A stretch of 64,000 nucleotides of DNA, taken from the NCBI RefSeq assembly GCF_009905375.1, contig NC_133650.1, positions 299,645,957-299,709,956 of the forward strand, in the 5' to 3' direction. The notes below the pieces were generated by a model. The model did no database searches, was not told the DNA's origin, and saw nothing but the letters and a program-made list of their open reading frames with translations. The translations under genes and the position numbers were made by a program. How positions within the stretch are numbered: position 1 is the first letter of the stretch; every line of letters begins with the position of its first letter. Positions 23,510-36,000 of this stretch are shown here, piece by piece. The stretch comes from Apium graveolens (Eukaryota; Streptophyta; Magnoliopsida; Apiales; Apiaceae).

Positions 23510-23992
23510 CTAAAGGAAACTGGGGTTGGGACCGTCATAGGGTTCCAGTTCACCCTGACCCTGCTCGACAGCCGATTTCGCTGTAAGGAACTCCCGGATG
23601 AAGCTGTCCCAGTTCGCCAATGGATCAGTCTTGATGTGCCGTTCTGCAACGATCCAGGATCTGCGGACCTCGGGCACCCCGACTTGGGCAACCTCAGAGT
23701 CATACACATCATTGGCCTTGAACTCAGCAATTATGGCTTCATTATTCAAATCTTCCTTGGCAGCAAGTTCGGCCTTCAGCTTCTCCAACTCCTTAGCAAG
23801 ACCATCAGCCCAATCCTGCTCTTTCTTCAACTTCTCCTTCAATCCGGATTCAATAATCTGGAAGCTCTCCCGGGCCTTCTCCAGCTCACCCTTCAAACAA
23901 TCAGCCTGTAACTTCTAAGAAGTAGTCCGGTTGTTGGCCTCCCGGATCTCTGTAAAAGCAACGTCCGAACAGATGGATATGGCACTCCCAAG
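23510..23992 (-). pseudogene. Antisense gene of the Tat element, exon 3
   Basis: Last exon (161 codons) of the antisense gene, after a CTCAG acceptor. It encodes a coiled coil (ESGLKEKLKKEQDWADGLAK, then LEKLKAELAAKEDLN) and a C-terminal tail EVRRSWIVAERHIKTDPLAN to DGPNPSFL. It is in phase with exon 2. One in-frame TAG at 23915-23917 fits a CAG-to-TAG change. The function is unknown; similar proteins carry the Pfam label 'putative gypsy type transposon', as I remember it. Confidence 0.7.
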
Positions 23993-24087
23993 CTGAGAAA
24001 AAAAAAGAAAAAAAAGAGGAAAAGAAACTAAGTACATATTAAATTGGGATGCACAACCCGGAACAAAATCCATAGAAATTTAATTAC

Positions 24088-24569
24088 CTGCCCCCACTGC
24101 CCGGTTACCCTCTTCAGAGAAGAAGCCATATTGTATCCCTCAACTTCCTCCCAGCCTTTCTCAGAGGGGATGCTAGACATGAACCCGGCTAGGTCAACCA
24201 AAGTCTTGGTCCCTATCTTCACAGCACCCCCGTCCGGACCTTTTCCCTCCGAGTCGCAGATGACCCGGTCGGCGACAACAGCTTTGCCCCGGGGAGGCCT
24301 ACCCGGGACCGACTTCCTCTTCTTAGAACGAGGGACCTCTTCTTCAGAAATCTCTTGAATATCCGGATCCTCTGGTAATGGCGCGTTGACCGGACCAAAC
24401 ACATTCTGGGGGGTAGAAGATTCGGCTCCCCCCTCAGCATCTGCAGACCCGGATCTAGATCCGGGGGCTCCCTTAGAAGTCTTATAAACCAAGCCCAAGG
24501 AGTTGAAAGCAGTAATATAAGCGGAAGAAGACATTATTGCCCTAAAGGAAGGGTTATAATGTGGCAGAC
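24088..24569 (-). pseudogene. Antisense gene of the Tat element, exon 2
   Basis: 482-nt exon between a TGTGCAG acceptor and a CAG/GTAATT donor. It starts in phase 1 and ends in phase 0, fitting exons 1 and 3. The product segment is low in hydrophobic residues, with an acidic stretch PDIQEISEEEVPRS and a basic cluster KKRKSVPGRPPRGK that could be a nuclear localisation signal. It is fully open in the joined frame. Confidence 0.7.
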
Positions 24570-24998
24570 CTGCACAAGAGGGAAAAATAACAGTCAAAAC
24601 AAGAATACTAAATGACCCGGATTAAGCAAGCAAAACAAAAGGGCAAGCAGAACAGTAAACCTGGAACAAGGGCCAGCAAATAAGGCCATGATCCGGATCA
24701 ACAGGAAAAGCAAGGGACTCGGATCAGAGGTAATCACTCTATCTAAACAAATCACAAGGCATATAAGGCCAAGATCCGGATCAACAAGCAAAACAGTAAA
24801 CCCGAATCAAGGGCCAGCAAATAAGGCCATGATCCGGATCAACAAGCAATGCGGCAGACCTGGGTCTGAGGCCAGCAAATAAAACCAAGATCCGGATCAA
24901 CATGCAATGCGGTAGACCCGGACCAAAAGCAAATATTTTATCTAAACCAAATCCGGATCGACATGAAAGGAAAAAACCTGGATCAGTGTGCAACTTAC
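24570..24998 (-). repeat. Intron of the antisense gene with tandem ATCCGGATC units
   Basis: Has GTAAGT donor and TGTGCAG acceptor on the minus strand. Seen on the plus strand, ATCCGGATCAACA-type units recur near 24692, 24775, 24834, 24889 and 24951, spaced mostly 57-62 bp, with GGCCAGCAAATAAG between some of them. The array is confined to the intron. Confidence 0.7.
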
Positions 24999-25553
24999 AT
25001 CAGAGTTGGAACAACAACTTATGATTCATAAACGTATCCAGGGTCGGCTGAAACCCAAGGCAGTCGTAAAATCTCTTAATCTGGGTGACGGCCTCCCCTC
25101 CCAGGATCGCGGGATTGAACTTGGTATGGACGCGCCCCAGGGTGAAGTAAGGCAGGAATGCTAAGTCAAAACCCTTCAGCATTATTAATTCGCCATTCCA
25201 GTGCTTCAGGGAACTCTGATGCATAACAGGCTTGGCTATACCCGGGCCGTAACCGCACTCCGCAGCCCGAAAACTGAGTTCATAAAAGGGTTTTTGGCTG
25301 GATTTCGAGAGGTACAAGATTTGGTGGAAAAGTTTAAAGGTGGGCAGGAGTCCAGATTTATTGCAGCATGCTATAAACTAAGTCATCGATTTTATACCAT
25401 TCGGGGTGATTTGCATTGGAGAAATTTTATATATGTGTTTGCATAAGTGTTTGATGAACATATGGCAATGGGGGCTCCACCCGAATCTCAGATGCTCCAG
25501 CCAAACCGGGACGAAGCCATCGGACGAGCGGTGGTAAATCCTCTCATGAGGAG
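24999..25553 (-). pseudogene. Antisense gene of the Tat element, exon 1, distal part
   Basis: Continues exon 1 beyond the Sirevirus insertion; the frame is preserved when the insertion and one target-site copy are left out. It contains WSPHCHMFIKHLCKHIYKIS followed by PMQITPNGIKSMT, typical of the plant protein family found antisense in Gypsy elements. Also present is KPFYELSFRAAECGYGPGI. TAG at 25378-25380 stands where Trp is expected, and TGA at 25000-25002 lies next to the GTAAGT donor. Both fit C-to-T or G-to-A decay. Confidence 0.75.
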
Positions 25554-26628
25554 TGTTAGGAATATGTGTATTAGTTTGATGATAAGTTAAACAAAACACT
25601 TAAGTAAAAATCTAGTGTTTGTAGCCTCAACGGATAAGACCACTTTGGCTATCCGTTGATGGAGTAGCTTTACTTAGAAATAAGTTTAGTATTGTAGCAC
25701 ATTTCAGTTTCTGTATTTAAGCTATAATTCTTAGATGTTGTAAGAAATTATAAATCATGTTGACTACTAGTGGATATGCAAATAGGAGGGCTAATTGTAA
25801 ATATTTCATGCCTTGTAATTTTGTATAAATGAAGTAGTATCAACTGATAGATTAAAGGCCTTCAACGGATGAGAAACAAAGCTTCAACGGATGTCTCTAA
25901 AGCTTCAACTGATAACATCCTTCAACGGATGAGTGCATCAACGGATAAAGCTTCAACTGCTAATGCATCAACGAATAAAGCCATCAACGGATGAAAGCTT
26001 CAATGGATGCTAAGTTCAATAGCAGTTGACAGTGATAATTCATAAGCTGACAGAGGCATATGGGTTGACATAGATAATTAGAATGTGGTAGCCTCTTGGA
26101 GGAATCAAGAAAATGCATCATTTCCATTCTGGTGTAAACAAGGAAGTTTTCAAAGATTCACAGTTTATCCTAGATTGCATTGGATAGAGAAACGAAGAAG
26201 AAACATGTGAAGAACCTTTTTAATTATATTTGTACTTTTATCTTCACTTGTAAAATTTGGTGATATATAAACCAAGTTGTAGCTAGTAACTAGAGTGTGA
26301 ATTTTCCAGAGCTGTTTAGAAAAACATAGAGAGAAAATCATCTAGTTTGTACTAGGACGCAGCTGTGATCAATTCTTTTGAATCACAGATTTTCTGAAAT
26401 ACACATCTCTGGTGGAACAATAAATCCACCAGAAAAGTTTTTTAAAGCCTTTGTGTTCTTTACATTTGTGTCTTTAATATATATCTGGCTGTACCTGCTC
26501 AAAGCAATTCACACACAACTGTTCATCAAAACACCTACCTTTGAAACTGCACAAAACTTGAAAAAGTTTTGAGATTTACATTCAACCCCCCTTCTGTAAA
26601 TCTCATTGTTAGTTCCTTGGGAATAACA
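25554..26628 (+). repeat. Sirevirus A 5' LTR
   Basis: 1,075 bp. A TATA box (TATATAA) lies near 26263-26270. The middle part (about 25840-26030) contains roughly a dozen TCAACGGAT motifs or one-base variants at short spacing. A primer site follows at 26631. Confidence 0.92.
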
Positions 26629-26630
26629 AT

Positions 26631-26642
26631 TGGTATCTGAGC
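26631..26642 (+). other. Sirevirus A primer binding site
   Basis: TGGTATCTGAGC, one mismatch from the initiator-Met tRNA complement TGGTATCAGAGC that copy B retains. Confidence 0.85.
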
Positions 26643-26688
26643 AAGCTCTTAACTTACAAAGAGTTTAAAGATCTATTCTACGAATATC

Positions 26689-29107
26689 ATGAGTAAGAAG
26701 GATATTGGTGTAAAGATTCCAATCTTGGAAAGAGATAATTATCATCACTGGAAAGTGAAGATGCATCTATATCTTCTCTCTCAAGATGAAAGCTACATCA
26801 ACTGCATTGAAAATGGTCCTCACATCCCTCACAAGGTGGCCACAGCTGTAACTGCCACAGTTGCTGTTGGACAGTCTATTCCCAAGCCAAAAGCAGAATG
26901 GACTGATGAAGATATTGAAGAGGTTCACAAGGACAAGAAGGCCATGAACATTCTGTTTAATGGCCTAGATCAAGATATGTTTGATAATGTCATTAACAGC
27001 CAAACTACTAAGGAAATTTGGGATACTGTGCAACTTATCTGTGAAGGAAGGTACTGAACAAGTTAGAGAAAACAAAATGCAGCTTCTCATTCAACAGTAT
27101 GAATATTTTCATTTTGAAGAAGGAGAATCACTGAATGATACCTTCAATAGATTTCAGAAACTGTTGAATGGATTGAAGCTGTATGGCAGAGTGTACCAAG
27201 TCAAGGATTCCAACTTAAAATTCATGAGGTCTCTACCAAAGGAATGGAAGCCTATGACTGTTTCACTAAGGAATTCTCAAGATTATAAGGACTTCACACT
27301 TGAAAGATTATGTGGAATTTTGAAGACCTATGAACTTAAGATGAAGCAAGATGAGATGTTGGAAAAGGGAAAGAGAAAAGGTGGATCAGTTGCAATTGTA
27401 GTTGACAATGAGAAGACTGAAGCCAGGAATGAAGAAAAGACAATGCCAAGTCTCAAAATTGGCACAAGCAAATTAGAATCAAGCAAGGGAAATGAGCAAG
27501 TAGCTGAGGTTGAAGATAGTTCCAGTCAAGATGACTCTGATGATGTTGATGAACATCTGGCTTTTCTGTCCAGGAGGGTTGCAAAGATGAAATTCAAGAA
27601 AAATGCCAGATTCACTAAGTCAAACAAGAACATGGTGGACAAATCTAAGTTCAAATGTTATAACTGTGGCATAAGTGGACACTTTGCAAATGAGTGTAGA
27701 AAGCCAACCTCTGATAAGAAGAAATTTGAGCAAGTGGATTACAAAAAGAAATATTTCAATTTGCTCAAACAAAAGGAAAGAGCTTTTCTGACTCAGGATG
27801 ACTGGGCAGCGGATGGAGCCAATGAAGATGATGATATGGAATATGTCAACCTAGCCCTGATGGCTAATTCTGATGAAAATGAAACTAGTTCATCAAGCAA
27901 CCAGGTAATTACTACTGACCTCTCTCAGCTTTCTAAAATTGAATGCAATGAAGCTATAAATGATATGTCCAATGAATTATATCATTTGCGTGTTTCCCTT
28001 AAATCGCTAGCTAAAGAAAACACAAGAATTAAAGAGAATAATTTGTTTTTAAGTGATAAGAATGTTGTGTTAGAGGGTAAGGTAATTGAGCTTGAAAAGA
28101 TTAAAATCAAATGCTAATCTGTTGAGAGTGAACTAGAAGAATCGGTCACGAAAGTAAAAATTCTTTCTAAACAATTAGAACGTGAACAAGATGTAACCAA
28201 GGCCTGGAAAACATCTAGGGATGTTAGTGCTCAGATTGTCAAGGTTCAGGAAATTGAATCACTCTGTGAGAATGCCTGAAAGAAAAACAAAAAGGAAGTA
28301 GAATTAATTGATGGATTATCAACGGATGTGGAATCAACGGATGATAAAAGTTATCCGTTGAAGGGAGAAAAGGAGCATCGGTTGAAGGCTCATCAATTAA
28401 AACAGGCAAGTGATTCTAAAAAGAACAATTTGAAAAATATCAATAAGAAGTTTGGTTCAACTTCCAAGAACTTTGTCAAAGAAGAAGCTAGCACATCCAA
28501 AGATGCCAGTAAGGTGAATATAGGACACATGACTTTAGATCAGTTGAAAAATAGGCTTAAGATGGTTGAGGATAAAAAGGAAACTAAAAGGAAATCTAAT
28601 AGAAATGGGAAGGTAGGGATTAACAAACACAACAATTACACACCTGATAAGTATGCTCCTAGAAAAAGTTGTGTGCATTGTAAAAGTGTTAATCATCTAT
28701 CTGCTAACTGCAAGTCTGTTAAGAATGCTCCCATGCCTTTAACTCATTCCATGCCTAACATGTCCATGTCACCTCTGCATGTTATGCCTGTTATGTCTCA
28801 ACAGAATCCTTATGCACATTTTGCAAACATGCCATATGTTAATAATCCTTATTTTGCAGCATTCAGTATGCCTCAAATGCCATACAACATGCCTATGTGG
28901 AATAATATATTTGCACAATCTATGCCTTATCAAATTCAACCAAATGTGCTAAATGATTCTGTGACTAATCCTACACTTCAACCAACTACATCTGAGACCA
29001 AGGTTGACCCAAAGTTACCTAAGTCAAAAGATGCAGGAGGTATGAAGTCTAGGAAAAAGACTAACAAGGCTGGACCCGAGGAAACTTGGGTACCAAAATC
29101 AACTTGA
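26689..29107 (+). pseudogene. Sirevirus A gag
   Basis: Starts MSKKDIGVKIPILERDNYHH, a Copia gag N-terminus. The frame shifts near 27047 through an extra AAGG. The core has GLDQDMFDNVINSQTTKEIW and FEEGESLNDTFNRFQKLLNG. Zinc knuckles are CYNCGISGHFANEC (near 27655) and a second, CVHCKSVNHLSANC (near 28670). Between them is a long acidic and coiled-coil region typical of Sirevirus gag. In-frame TAA near 28115 and TGA near 28277 interrupt it. The C-terminus is rich in Met, Pro and Asn and ends WVPKST at 29107. Confidence 0.87.
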
Positions 29108-29151
29108 TTCGATTTTGTTGTGTGCAGGGAAAAAGAAGGAATCTATGGTAA

Positions 29152-32100
29152 TTGGACAGTGGTTGTTCAAGGCACATGACAGGAGATTTCACCCTGCTCA
29201 CAGAGTTCAAGGAGAGAGCTGGCCCTATCATAACCTTTGGAGATGACAGCAAAGGGTTCACTATGGGATATGGCTTGATTTCAAAAGAAAATGTCATCAT
29301 TGATGAAGTTGCATTGGTTGATGGTCTCAAACACAATCTATTGAGCATCAGTCAACTATGTGACAGAGGGAATACTGTTTCCTTCAATTCTGAAGCATGT
29401 GTTGTCACAAGTAAGAAGGACAACAAAGTGGTTCTAACTGGAGTTACAAAAGGGAATGTGTACTTGGCTGACTTCAACTCTACAGATGCAGAATCAATTA
29501 CTTGTCTTTTCAGCAAAGCAAGTCCAGATGAAAGTTGGCTATGGCACAAGAAGCTGTCCCATTTGAATTTCAAGACAATGAATGATCTAGTCAAAAAGGA
29601 CTTAGTTAGAGGAATGCCTATAGTGGAATTCTCAAGGGATGGACTGTGTGATGCTTGTCATAAAGGAAAGGAAAAGAGAGCATCATTCAGTAAGAAGCTT
29701 GAATCAGCAATTGATGAACCATTACAACTGCTACACATGGATCCTTTTGGACCAGTCAATGTATTATCAATTTCAAGGAAAAGATATTGCCTAGTGATTG
29801 TAGATGATTTCTCAAAGTTTTCATGGACCTACTTTCTTGGATCAAAGGATGAAGCTAGTGAAATCATTATCAATCATATCAAGCAAGTCAACAATCATCC
29901 AGATTTTAAAGTAAGGAATATCAGGAGTGACAATGAAACTGAGTTCAGGAATTCTACCATGAGGTTGTTCTGTGAAGAAAATGGGATCATGCATGAGTTC
30001 TCAGCTCCAAGGACTCCACAACAGAATGGTGAGGTAGAAAGGAAGAACAGATCACTAATTGAAGCTGCAAGAACAATGCTTGAAGAGTCAAAACTCCCAA
30101 CATACTTTTGGCCTGAGGCTGTTAACTGTGCATGTTACACTCAGAATATTTCTCTAATCAATCAGGCAAAAGGCATGACTCCCTATCAATTATTCAAGAG
30201 AAGAAAACCAACCTTAAACTTTCTTCATGTCTTTGGTTGCAAATGCTACATTCTAAGGAATCAACCTGATCACAAAGGGAAGTTTGATGCAAAGGCTGAT
30301 GAAGGGATATTTGTTGGTTATTGTGCTGGAAAATCATATAGGGTCTACAATCTAAGAACCAACATTGTTATGGAATCTGTGCATGTTGTGTTTGATGATA
30401 AAAAGATTGATGGACTAACAGATGAGGGACATCATGAAGGACTCAAATTTGACAACATTGAGATATATTATGATGATAGTGAAGATGAGAATGATGGAGA
30501 AGGCACCTCGAAAAGGATTCAAAATCTGCCTTTGGATAATGCACAAAATGATGCATCAGTTGAAAGTCATAATTCAGAATCCGTTGATAGAAGTAATGCA
30601 ACATCCGTGGAAAGACAAAGTGCATCATCCGTTGAAGTACATAATGAAGCATCCGTTGATCATAGTCAATCAACGGATAATCAATTTACTTCATCGGTTG
30701 ATAGAACTCCCAGTTCCTTTCAAAGGATTAGTAACTCAGGGGGAGTTTCAACCAATCAACACTCTATCTCACATCATGACAATACTGAGGCAACCTCATC
30801 TAGAGCTAATCTACCACCTCAAAGGAAATGGACCAAGAATCATACTTTTGAATTGATCATTGGTGATGCAAAATCTAAGGTGCAGACTAGAAGGGCTACT
30901 CAAGATGAATGTCTATACAGTAGTTTTCTATCACATGAGGAACCTAAGAGAGTGGAAGAAGCTCTACTGGATCCAGATTGGATTTTAGCAATGCAAGAGG
31001 AGCTAAACCAATTTGAGAGGAACAAGGTATGGAAGCTGGTACCCAAGCCAAAGAACAAGAGCTCTATTGACACAAAATGGGTATTCAGAAACAAGATGGA
31101 TGAAAATGGCATTGTCATAAGGAATAAAGCTAGATTGGTTGCCAAGGGCTATTCTCAACAAGAGGGAATAGATTTTGATGAGACATTTGCTCCAGTTGTA
31201 AGACTTGAAGCCATCAGGATCTTTCTAGCCTATGCAGCCCATGCCAATTTCAAAGTCTATCAAATGGATGTCAAGAGTGCATTTCTGAATGGAAAATTGG
31301 AGAAAGAAGTTTATGTAAGCCAACCTCCAGGATTTGAAGATCCAAACTTTCCAGACTATATGTATTATCTGTTGAAAGCACTCTATGGACTAAAGCAAAC
31401 ACCTAGAGCCTGGTATGTGACTTTGTCAAAATTTCTTCTAGATAATTACTTCACAAGAGGTACCATTGACAAAACTCTTTTCTTTAGAAATGTTAATGGC
31501 TCTACAATACTTGTTCAAATCTATGTAGATGATATTATATTTGGTTCTACAGATGATAAGCTTTGCAAAAAGCTTGCTAAGTTAATGCAAAGTAAATATG
31601 AAATGAACATGATGGAAGAGTTAACTTATTTTCTTGGTTTACAAGTTTAACAAGTTAGTGGTGGAATTTTCATTAGTCAAACAAAATATATTTATGATCT
31701 TTTAAAGAAGTTTGACTTAATGGATTGTTCATCTGCAAAAACTCCCATGGCCACTGCCACCAAGTTTGAATTAAACAAGGCTGAAAAGTCTGTGGACATT
31801 ACAAGTTATAGAGGCATGGTTGGCTCACTTCTATATTTAACTGTTAGTAGACCTGATTTAATGTTTTCCACATGTCTCTGTGCTAGATTTCAAGCTGACC
31901 CTAAAGAATCTCACTTAGTGGCTATTAAAAGAATTTTCAGATATCTCAAAGGAACTCCAAATCTAGGAATTTGGTACCCTAGAGAGTCTGGTTTTGATCT
32001 ATTTGGCTACTCAGATGCAGATTATGCAGGTTGCAAAATAGATAGGAAAAGTACAACTGCCACCTGTCAATTTCTAGGGAATAAGCTTGTGTCATGGTTC

Positions 32101-32466
32101 AGGAAGAAGCAAAATTTTGTTTCTACATCAACAGCTGAAGTTGAGTACATTGCTGCTGGTAGTTGTTGTGCACAGATACTGTGGATGAGGAATCAACTAT
32201 TTGACTATGGGATAAATGTTGACAAAATTCCAATATTCTGTGACAACACAAGTGCCATTGCCATTACTGAAAATCCAGTACATCACTCAAGAACCAAGCA
32301 CATTGACATCAAGTACCACTTCATAAGGGAACATGTGATGAATGGTACAGTGGAACTTCATTTTGTTCCAAGTGAAAAGCAGATTGCAGACATATTTACC
32401 AAGTCACTTGATGAATCAACATTCACAAGATTGGTAAGTGAGCTAGGTATGCTTAATTATTCATAA
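29152..32466 (+). pseudogene. Sirevirus A pol
   Basis: One frame of about 1,100 codons with a single TAA at 31648-31650. Protease [11 protein letters not shown] is at the start. The GAG-pre-integrase motif is [20 protein letters not shown] with CDACHKGK. Integrase acidic residues are in [18 protein letters not shown] and [11 protein letters not shown]. The RT has [32 protein letters not shown] and [10 protein letters not shown]. RNase H has GYSDADYAGCKIDRKSTT and STSTAEVEYIAAGSCCAQ. A Ser-rich linker with SVE/SVD repeats lies between integrase and RT (30540-30720). The Tyr codon before the protease Leu-Asp is TAA. The frame differs from that of the gag end. Confidence 0.92.
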
Positions 32467-33023
32467 ATTCATGTCCTTGTTGTAATTTGTTTTGTAGCCT
32501 GAAATGAATTTGTTGCAAGAACAAAGTTGGCTTTAAGTAAAGATTATTCTATCAATGGATATTCCCTATCCGTTGAAAGCCAAAATTGTTCTATCAACGG
32601 GTGTTCATTATTCGTTGAAAGACAAATACATTTCTGGTAATTTTATCCTTCAACGGATAAAACTGTATTAATATTCAACGGATAACTATTTACCTCATCC
32701 GTTGAAGTGTCACATCAGTTATTTTAAGTAAGTCACAGCCGTTGATTCTTTTACTTAACCGTTGATACATATATATATACACAGTTGTATGTATTTGTAT
32801 TAAAGGCAGTTTTTAGAATTCATACAGTTTTCTTTATTCTCAAACGGCTGTAATTTACTTAAAAATATTGTTTAATCATTATCCTTACGTTTTAATTTGA
32901 GAAAGTATAAAATCCCTTTGAATTCTTATTTTCACTTTACGCTTTCTTGCAATTTTTCAAAAGCTTTTACTCTCTTTCTCTCCCAAAACTCTCAACTTTT
33001 CTCTGCAACCTCTACCCACTATA
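32467..33023 (+). repeat. pol to extra-ORF spacer with TCAACGGAT motifs
   Basis: About 550 bp without a gene. Between 32550 and 32765 it has at least six copies of TCAACGGAT or its complement ATCCGTTGA, some in inverted pairs. TATATATATAC at about 32767-32780 could be a TATA box for the following ORF. The matching spacer in copy B (44834-45376) has the same layout. Confidence 0.6.
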
Positions 33024-36000
33024 ATGGCACCAGTAGTAAAGATAACGTCCCAATCTGGATTTGTCTATGAGAAAAACAATTTTGTAGCTTTGGTGGAAAA
33101 GAATGAAGCCCACTCAGATTATCACAAGATGATGGACTTCATCAAAAACTGCAAACTAAGCTATGCAATGCTGGAAGCCCCAACTATTTACTGTGAGGTA
33201 ATTGAGGAGATTTGGACAACTGCAGAGTTCAACCCCACTGATATGACCATCACTTTCTCTCTCAAAGCTAAAGATTATTGTATTAACTGTGATGATATAC
33301 AGTCCTGTTTTAAACTACCTGAGAACAATGCCATGACACCACACACTGATAATGATGTATCTAACATGTTAAATTTCATAGGCTATTCTTTTGATTCTGC
33401 TAGTTTAGGGAGTATTAGAAGAAAAGGCCTTAGGAAAGAATGGAGTTTTCTTGGTGATGCCTTTATCAAGGTTTTCTCTGGGAAAATTAGTAATTTTGAT
33501 GCAATAACTTCATCTCTTGTTAACATGCTCTATATGCTAGTTTCTGATAGATATTTTAATTTTAGCAACTATGTTATGCTAGAATTGTGTACCAGGTTAG
33601 GTAACAAAACTAATAGACCTCATAACATCTACTATGTTAGATTCTTTATGTTATTGGCTAACCATGTTGCTGAAGGTTTGGTCATAATCAATGAGAGTAA
33701 TAAACTCAAATGCTGGGCACAAGAGAAAAGGGTCCTTGCAGACCTTTTGAGAATTAACCTCAACAATCAGGTGCCATTGGTATATTTACCAATAATGAAT
33801 GCACCTCAGGTAAGTGAGGTAAATACTTCTTCAACTCCCACTACTTCCAACCCCATTATTTCTTTGCCTTCAAGTGTGGCCATGAAATATGTGTCCTTGT
33901 CCCAACAGATTCCTACCAAGGCCACCAAACCTAAAGTTTCAAAACTAAAGTCAAAGAAAGCCACCTCTGTTGTTTCTCAAAAGACAACAGTTGTAACAAC
34001 TACCATAAATCCTGAGGGGAATGAACAGGGTGTGAGTGGTGAGGGGAGGGGTGAACATCAAGAAACCCCCTGGATAAGGTAGGAGAGGTGAGTGGTACCC
34101 CAGCTAGCCAAGCCACAGTTTCTCAAAAGACTGTGGTGGTTGAAAAGGATTCAAACTCATCCCTAGTTGCATCCTCCCAAAAGGGTGCATATATTGAAAA
34201 TAGTCCCCAACCAGGGACACAGAACAAAAGAGGGAGGGACACTGAAGCCACACACTCACCTGTAAAAGCCTTTACAAGAAGAAAGAGGGTCAAAATCTTA
34301 GTTTCCATACAGGGTGCACACACTGCACAGATACACCCACCTGTATCTATGCCTTCTCAAATTCAGCTTGATGTGACTCCAACAAATGTGGAGTCACACC
34401 CCCATTCTCTCAAAATTGACACACATCAATCACCAAATTCTTCATCACCATCTCTGGATGTGGACATGATATTCACATCAATTCCTGATTCTCCCTCTTT
34501 ACAACTCAGGGAGGAGCCCCACTCAAATACTGGTGATCATCATCTTTTAGATGATTTGTTGGATCATCAGCCAATTCTTTCAGACTTGGTTGAAGAATTT
34601 GTGTCACCTAAATTAAAATCAATCCACACAGATTCAACAATTATGTCACTTTCAATTTCTACTTTTTTTCCTTCTTCAACGGATATTTCTCATCCGTTGA
34701 CAAGTGGTTGTTCTTCGATGGATAAGCTTAACAGCAGTTATCCGTTGATACCATCAGTTCCTACTTCAACGGATACTCCCTATCCGTTGATAGTCTCTAC
34801 ACAAATAACCGAATAAATTCCAAGTGTAGAAGACATGGTTACTGTACAATCACTTCTAGGATTGAGGGAATGGAGTGAAAATTTGAGTGAGAGGCTGGGT
34901 TGCTCCCAGGCAAAAGGAGAGCTTGAGAGTCTAAATATGCATGCTATTTCTTCCAGCATGGAAAAAGAAAGTGAGAGGAGTGTCACCTTAGTAGGTGAAG
35001 GTGAGGGTGTGAGGAGTGTGAGTCAGGGGGAGCCCCTGATGCAAGAAAAGAGAGAAATTGAGAGAAAAGCAGGTATAGAAGGTATAAGGGTGGATCCAAC
35101 CATTGCTAATGAGTCAATGATTGTGGATGATGCTGAAAAGGAAAGATAATTTCAACAACATTACAAAGCTGTAATTGATAACATTTCCTTGGATGCTGAC
35201 ACTTTTACGCATCCTGTGTCAGCCTATCAATTGTTGGCTACTCAGGGCAATGAGGAGGCAGAAAAGACTTTAAATCTAGTATATACTTCAGAATCTCTAC
35301 AAAGGGATAAAGCTGCTGTTAACTTGATGCCTTCTACAACTGGTGATCCATCTGAAGAATTTGGAGTAAATTCTAATGATGATGACTCTGTTTCATTTGA
35401 TGGAAGCATGAACTCAGGGGGAGATGAAGGCCCAAGTTCTATTCCAGATTTACCTGAATGGGCATTGACAAAGGAGTCAACACCAGGACAATTCAATGTA
35501 TCATTAGTCAAATAAATCATGTCTATCCAAAAAGTCATTCAGAACACCTCCAATGCTGGTACCAAGGCTCTTCTTCAAGCCCACCTAGATTCTCTACATC
35601 TCATGAAGCTACAGCAATTAAGACAGAATCTGAGTATGGATGAACTCAAGAAGGATATAGGTGACTTGAAGTCCTACAACTCTGAGAAGCTGGATTCAGT
35701 CATGCCCTATGGTACCATGCAGGACTTATTACTGAGACTGAGAAGAGAATCAGATGCTGAAAAGAGGCTGGCCAAGTTGGAGGACAGAGTTCAAGTCATT
35801 GAAAACTTTGTGGTCACCATTCTTCAAAATCAACAGTCTCAAATAAGTCTTCTAATGCAACTGGCTAAAGCACAAGGCTTGACTCCTCTCCTTGATGATA
35901 ACAAAAAGGGGGAGAATAAAGTGGAAGGGGGAGGGGAGCCATCTACAAATATTCAAATATCCAAAGTGCTAGTTCCTGCCATCACTACTTCTCCAACACT

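Noticed and set aside
23598..24358. Plus-strand open frames opposite the antisense gene
   Set aside because: They are shadows of the minus-strand exons, which have matching splice sites and phases.
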